Below are positions 62,053-64,000 of a DNA stretch of 64,000 nucleotides, piece by piece (within the stretch, counting starts at the first letter, position 1; each line of letters starts with the position of its first letter). The notes below the pieces were generated by a model. It did no database searches, was not told the DNA's origin, and worked only from the letters and a program-made list of their open reading frames with translations. Source of the stretch: Salinarimonas sp046292825 (lineage in GTDB: Bacteria > Pseudomonadota > Alphaproteobacteria > Rhizobiales > Beijerinckiaceae); assembly GCF_046292825.1 (NCBI RefSeq), contig NZ_JBKBQG010000014.1, positions 1 through 64,000 on the forward strand, in the 5' to 3' direction. A program made the translations under genes and the position numbers.

Positions 62053-63009
62053 TCAGCCCGCGAGCGCGCCGAGATCGACGGGAGCGAAGCGGACGCTCTC
62101 CTGCGTCACGCGGATCTCCTCGAGGTCGAGCCGCCGCCAATGGGCGAGCCGCGCGAGCGCCTCCTGCACGAGCGCTTCGGGAGCGGAGGCGCCGGAGGTG
62201 AGCCCGATCGTCGAGACGCCCGCGACGAAATCCTCGCCGATCTCCCCCGCATCCTCGACGAGGAGCGCCGGGCGGCCGAGGACGCGGGCGAGCTCGGCCA
62301 GGCGGTTCGTGTTCGAGGAATTGCGCGCGCCGCAGACGATGACGCGCTCGGCCCGCGCGGCGATGCTGCGCAGGGCCGCCTGGCGGTTCTGCGTCGCGTA
62401 GCAGATCGTCTTGAGGTCGGGCCCGACGATCGTGGGGAAGCGCGCCTTGAGCGCGGCGATGATGTCGCGCGTGTCGTCGACCGAGAGCGTCGTCTGCGTG
62501 ACGTAGGCGAGGCGCTCGGGATCGGGTATCGCGAGCATGCGCGCTTCCTCGACGCTCTCGACGACGTGCACCGCCCCGTCCACCTGGCCGACGAGCCCCT
62601 CGACCTCGACATGGTCGCGGTGCCCGATGACGATCAGCGTGCGCCCGTCGGCGACGTGGCGGCGGCCTTCCGTGTGCACGCGGCGCACGAGCGGGCAGGT
62701 CGCGTCGATCACGTCGAGCCCGCGCGCGGCGGCCTCCTGTTCGACCGCGCGGGAGACGCCATGAGCGGAGAAGATCGTGACGGCACCGTCCGGGATCGCG
62801 GCGACCTCGTCCACGAAGACGACGCCCGTCTCCTCGAGCGCGCGCACGACGCGGCCGTTGTGGACGATCTCGTGGCGGACATAGACCGGCCGATCGGTCG
62901 CCGCGCGCGCCGCCTCCACCGCCTCGATCGCGCGCTCGACCCCGGCGCAGAAGCCGCGCGGGGCGGCGAGGAGCACCGTGAGCGGTGGCTTCTCCGCGGG
63001 GGCCGTCAC
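62053..63009 (-). CDS. ispH: 4-hydroxy-3-methylbut-2-enyl diphosphate reductase
   Basis: 318 residues, GTG start. Last enzyme of the MEP isoprenoid path; an iron-sulfur protein that makes IPP and DMAPP. The three cluster cysteines are C21 (RGFCAGVERAI), C105 (DATCPLV) and C203 (ICYATQNRQ). The TQTTLS and SSNTNRL blocks are conserved. Its start overlaps the hpnE stop by 4 bases (GTGA), tying isoprenoid precursor supply to hopanoid synthesis. Confidence 0.96.
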   Translation of the reverse strand: MTAPAEKPPLTVLLAAPRGFCAGVERAIEAVEAARAATDRPVYVRHEIVHNGRVVRALEETGVVFVDEVAAIPDGAVTIFSAHGVSRAVEQEAAARGLDVIDATCPLVRRVHTEGRRHVADGRTLIVIGHRDHVEVEGLVGQVDGAVHVVESVEEARMLAIPDPERLAYVTQTTLSVDDTRDIIAALKARFPTIVGPDLKTICYATQNRQAALRSIAARAERVIVCGARNSSNTNRLAELARVLGRPALLVEDAGEIGEDFVAGVSTIGLTSGASAPEALVQEALARLAHWRRLDLEEIRVTQESVRFAPVDLGALAG

Positions 63010-64000
63010 GGGGCGCGCTCCGCGGCGTCGAGCGCAGGCAGCGGCGTGCGTGCGCGGGCGGGGAGATCCCGCAGCAGAGCGTGCGCGGCGGCCTCGCCGC
63101 TCGCGATCGCGGCCTCGATGGTGGCGGGAAGGGGGCTCAGCCAATCGCCCGCGAGCGCGAGCCCTCCGACGCCCGCGCGCGCGCGGACGGGCCCGGCGCC
63201 GGCAACTTGGCGGATCGTCGCCCGCTTCTCCTTCACCACCCGCGCCTCCCCGTACTCGCCCGTCGCGACGCCCGCCGCGGCGAGCGCAGGGGCGATCTCG
63301 CCGAGAATACGCGCGACGAGCCCCTCCGGATCGCCCGTCTTTGCCTCGCCCGCCGCCGAGACGGTGACGGAGAGGTGGTCCTCGCGCACGAGGACCCATT
63401 GCGAGAACGTGCCGACGAGGCCGACGAAGCGCGGCGTCGCGGGCCCGGACGCGAGACCGACATGCACGTTGAGGATCGGCTCGTAGGCGTCCGGCACGTC
63501 GAGACCGGGCAGGAGCCGCGCGACCTCGGCGGGCGGCAGCGCGAGGACGACGCCCTCCCCCTCCCCGATCGCGATCCGCGCCTCGCCGAAGACGAGCGCC
63601 GAGACGCGACCCGCTCGCGTCTCGATCGCCTTGAGCCGCGCCCCGGTGCGCGCCACGGCGCCGCCGGCCGCAAGCGCTGCGAAGGCGGGCTCGACGAGAT
63701 CCGGCCCGAGCCCCGTCCGCGCCACGTAGAGCCGCGCGCCGCCGGGCCGCACCACCCGCCGCAGCGCCCGCCCGAGCTTCGCCGAGGAGGCGATCGCGAC
63801 GGGCGTGTTGAGGACGGCGACGGTGAGCGGCTCGACGAAGCCCTCGAGCAGCGGGCGACCGGCGAAGAGCGGGCCGATCGGACGGTCGGCGAGCGGCAGC
63901 GCGAGGCGGGCGAGGCGCGGCAGGTCGGCGAAGCCGAGCCCCGGCGGGCGCCGATCCCGCCGCCACCATCCCGCCGGCGAGAGCGCGACGCGCGAGAGCG
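63006..64000 (-). CDS. hpnE: Hydroxysqualene dehydroxylase HpnE (5' end cut by window)
   Basis: About 331 C-terminal residues; the frame stays open to the right edge, so the N-terminus with the FAD loop is outside. Features of HpnE: LTVAVLNTPVAIASSAKLGRALRRV, GGARLYVARTGLGPDLVEPAF and the final GLALAGDWLSPLPATIEAAIASGEAAA, which is the flavin-binding C-terminal block. HpnE reduces hydroxysqualene to squalene for hopanoids at the membrane. Coupled to ispH. Other hpn genes would be expected further right. Confidence 0.9.
   Translation of the reverse strand, partial: LSRVALSPAGWWRRDRRPPGLGFADLPRLARLALPLADRPIGPLFAGRPLLEGFVEPLTVAVLNTPVAIASSAKLGRALRRVVRPGGARLYVARTGLGPDLVEPAFAALAAGGAVARTGARLKAIETRAGRVSALVFGEARIAIGEGEGVVLALPPAEVARLLPGLDVPDAYEPILNVHVGLASGPATPRFVGLVGTFSQWVLVREDHLSVTVSAAGEAKTGDPEGLVARILGEIAPALAAAGVATGEYGEARVVKEKRATIRQVAGAGPVRARAGVGGLALAGDWLSPLPATIEAAIASGEAAAHALLRDLPARARTPLPALDAAERAP

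Overview
The window is GC-rich throughout and reads as chromosomal DNA of an alphaproteobacterium, most likely order Hyphomicrobiales (Rhizobiales). Evidence for this is the pyruvate dehydrogenase cluster with a lipoylated E1-beta and a DUF5076 gene between pdhB and pdhC, the hpnE-ispH pair, a TamA/TamB pair, a short CheZ-like phosphatase, ExoD, and the style of the intergenic palindromes. I cannot name the genus. Coding is dense on both strands, with no phage, integrase, transposase or CRISPR array. Most genes are housekeeping or conserved accessory genes.

Layout. 1-262: palindromic repeats. 263-4620 (-): pdhA-pdhB-DUF5076-pdhC, then ftsB and a GNAT gene. 5868-12448 (-): tamA-tamB. 12583-19892 (-): a co-directional run of DUF4212 protein, sodium:solute symporter, cNMP/CBS/DUF294 protein, membrane protein, lone receiver and membrane PAS-exonuclease, which looks like one uptake-and-signalling unit. 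20159-23525: a small unknown gene, an acyl-CoA dehydrogenase, an NDUFA9-like protein and a membrane protein. 23714-27347: tRNA-Leu and two paralogous SH3 proteins around a GNAT gene, then DUF2231. 27455-33449 (-): inositol monophosphatase, lipid kinase, GntP permease, MBL hydrolase, a 33-residue membrane peptide and an amidase. 33540-39931: a TetR regulator, a polar amino acid ABC transporter with two binding proteins, and an agmatinase-family enzyme. 40022-42794: flippase, ExoD, tRNA-Asn and a small secreted protein. 42935-47741 (+): photolyase, flavin oxidoreductase, DUF1365 and a CFA-family methyltransferase. 48005-52835: engB-DUF423, MarR, DUF937, a HerA-like ATPase and a 58-residue HTH protein. 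52876-58181 (-): unknown membrane protein, purA, a possible structured RNA, an unknown helical protein and an MFS transporter. 58399-64000: CheZ-like protein, an exonuclease-CBS-DUF294 fusion, ispH and hpnE (cut by the window end).

How parts work together. The pdh genes give three of the protein subunits of pyruvate oxidation; no lipoamide dehydrogenase is visible. TamA and TamB form an envelope assembly machine. The photolyase operon joins DNA light repair to membrane lipid modification. The ABC transporter next to an agmatinase-family gene suggests uptake and hydrolysis of a guanidino compound.

The most unusual theme is a recurrent association of a DEDDh exonuclease with a CBS/DUF294 nucleotidyltransferase-like protein. 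It occurs once as separate genes in the symporter cluster and once as a single fused protein 40 kb away. A second theme is a family of about 180-bp inverted-repeat elements found only in gaps between convergent genes.
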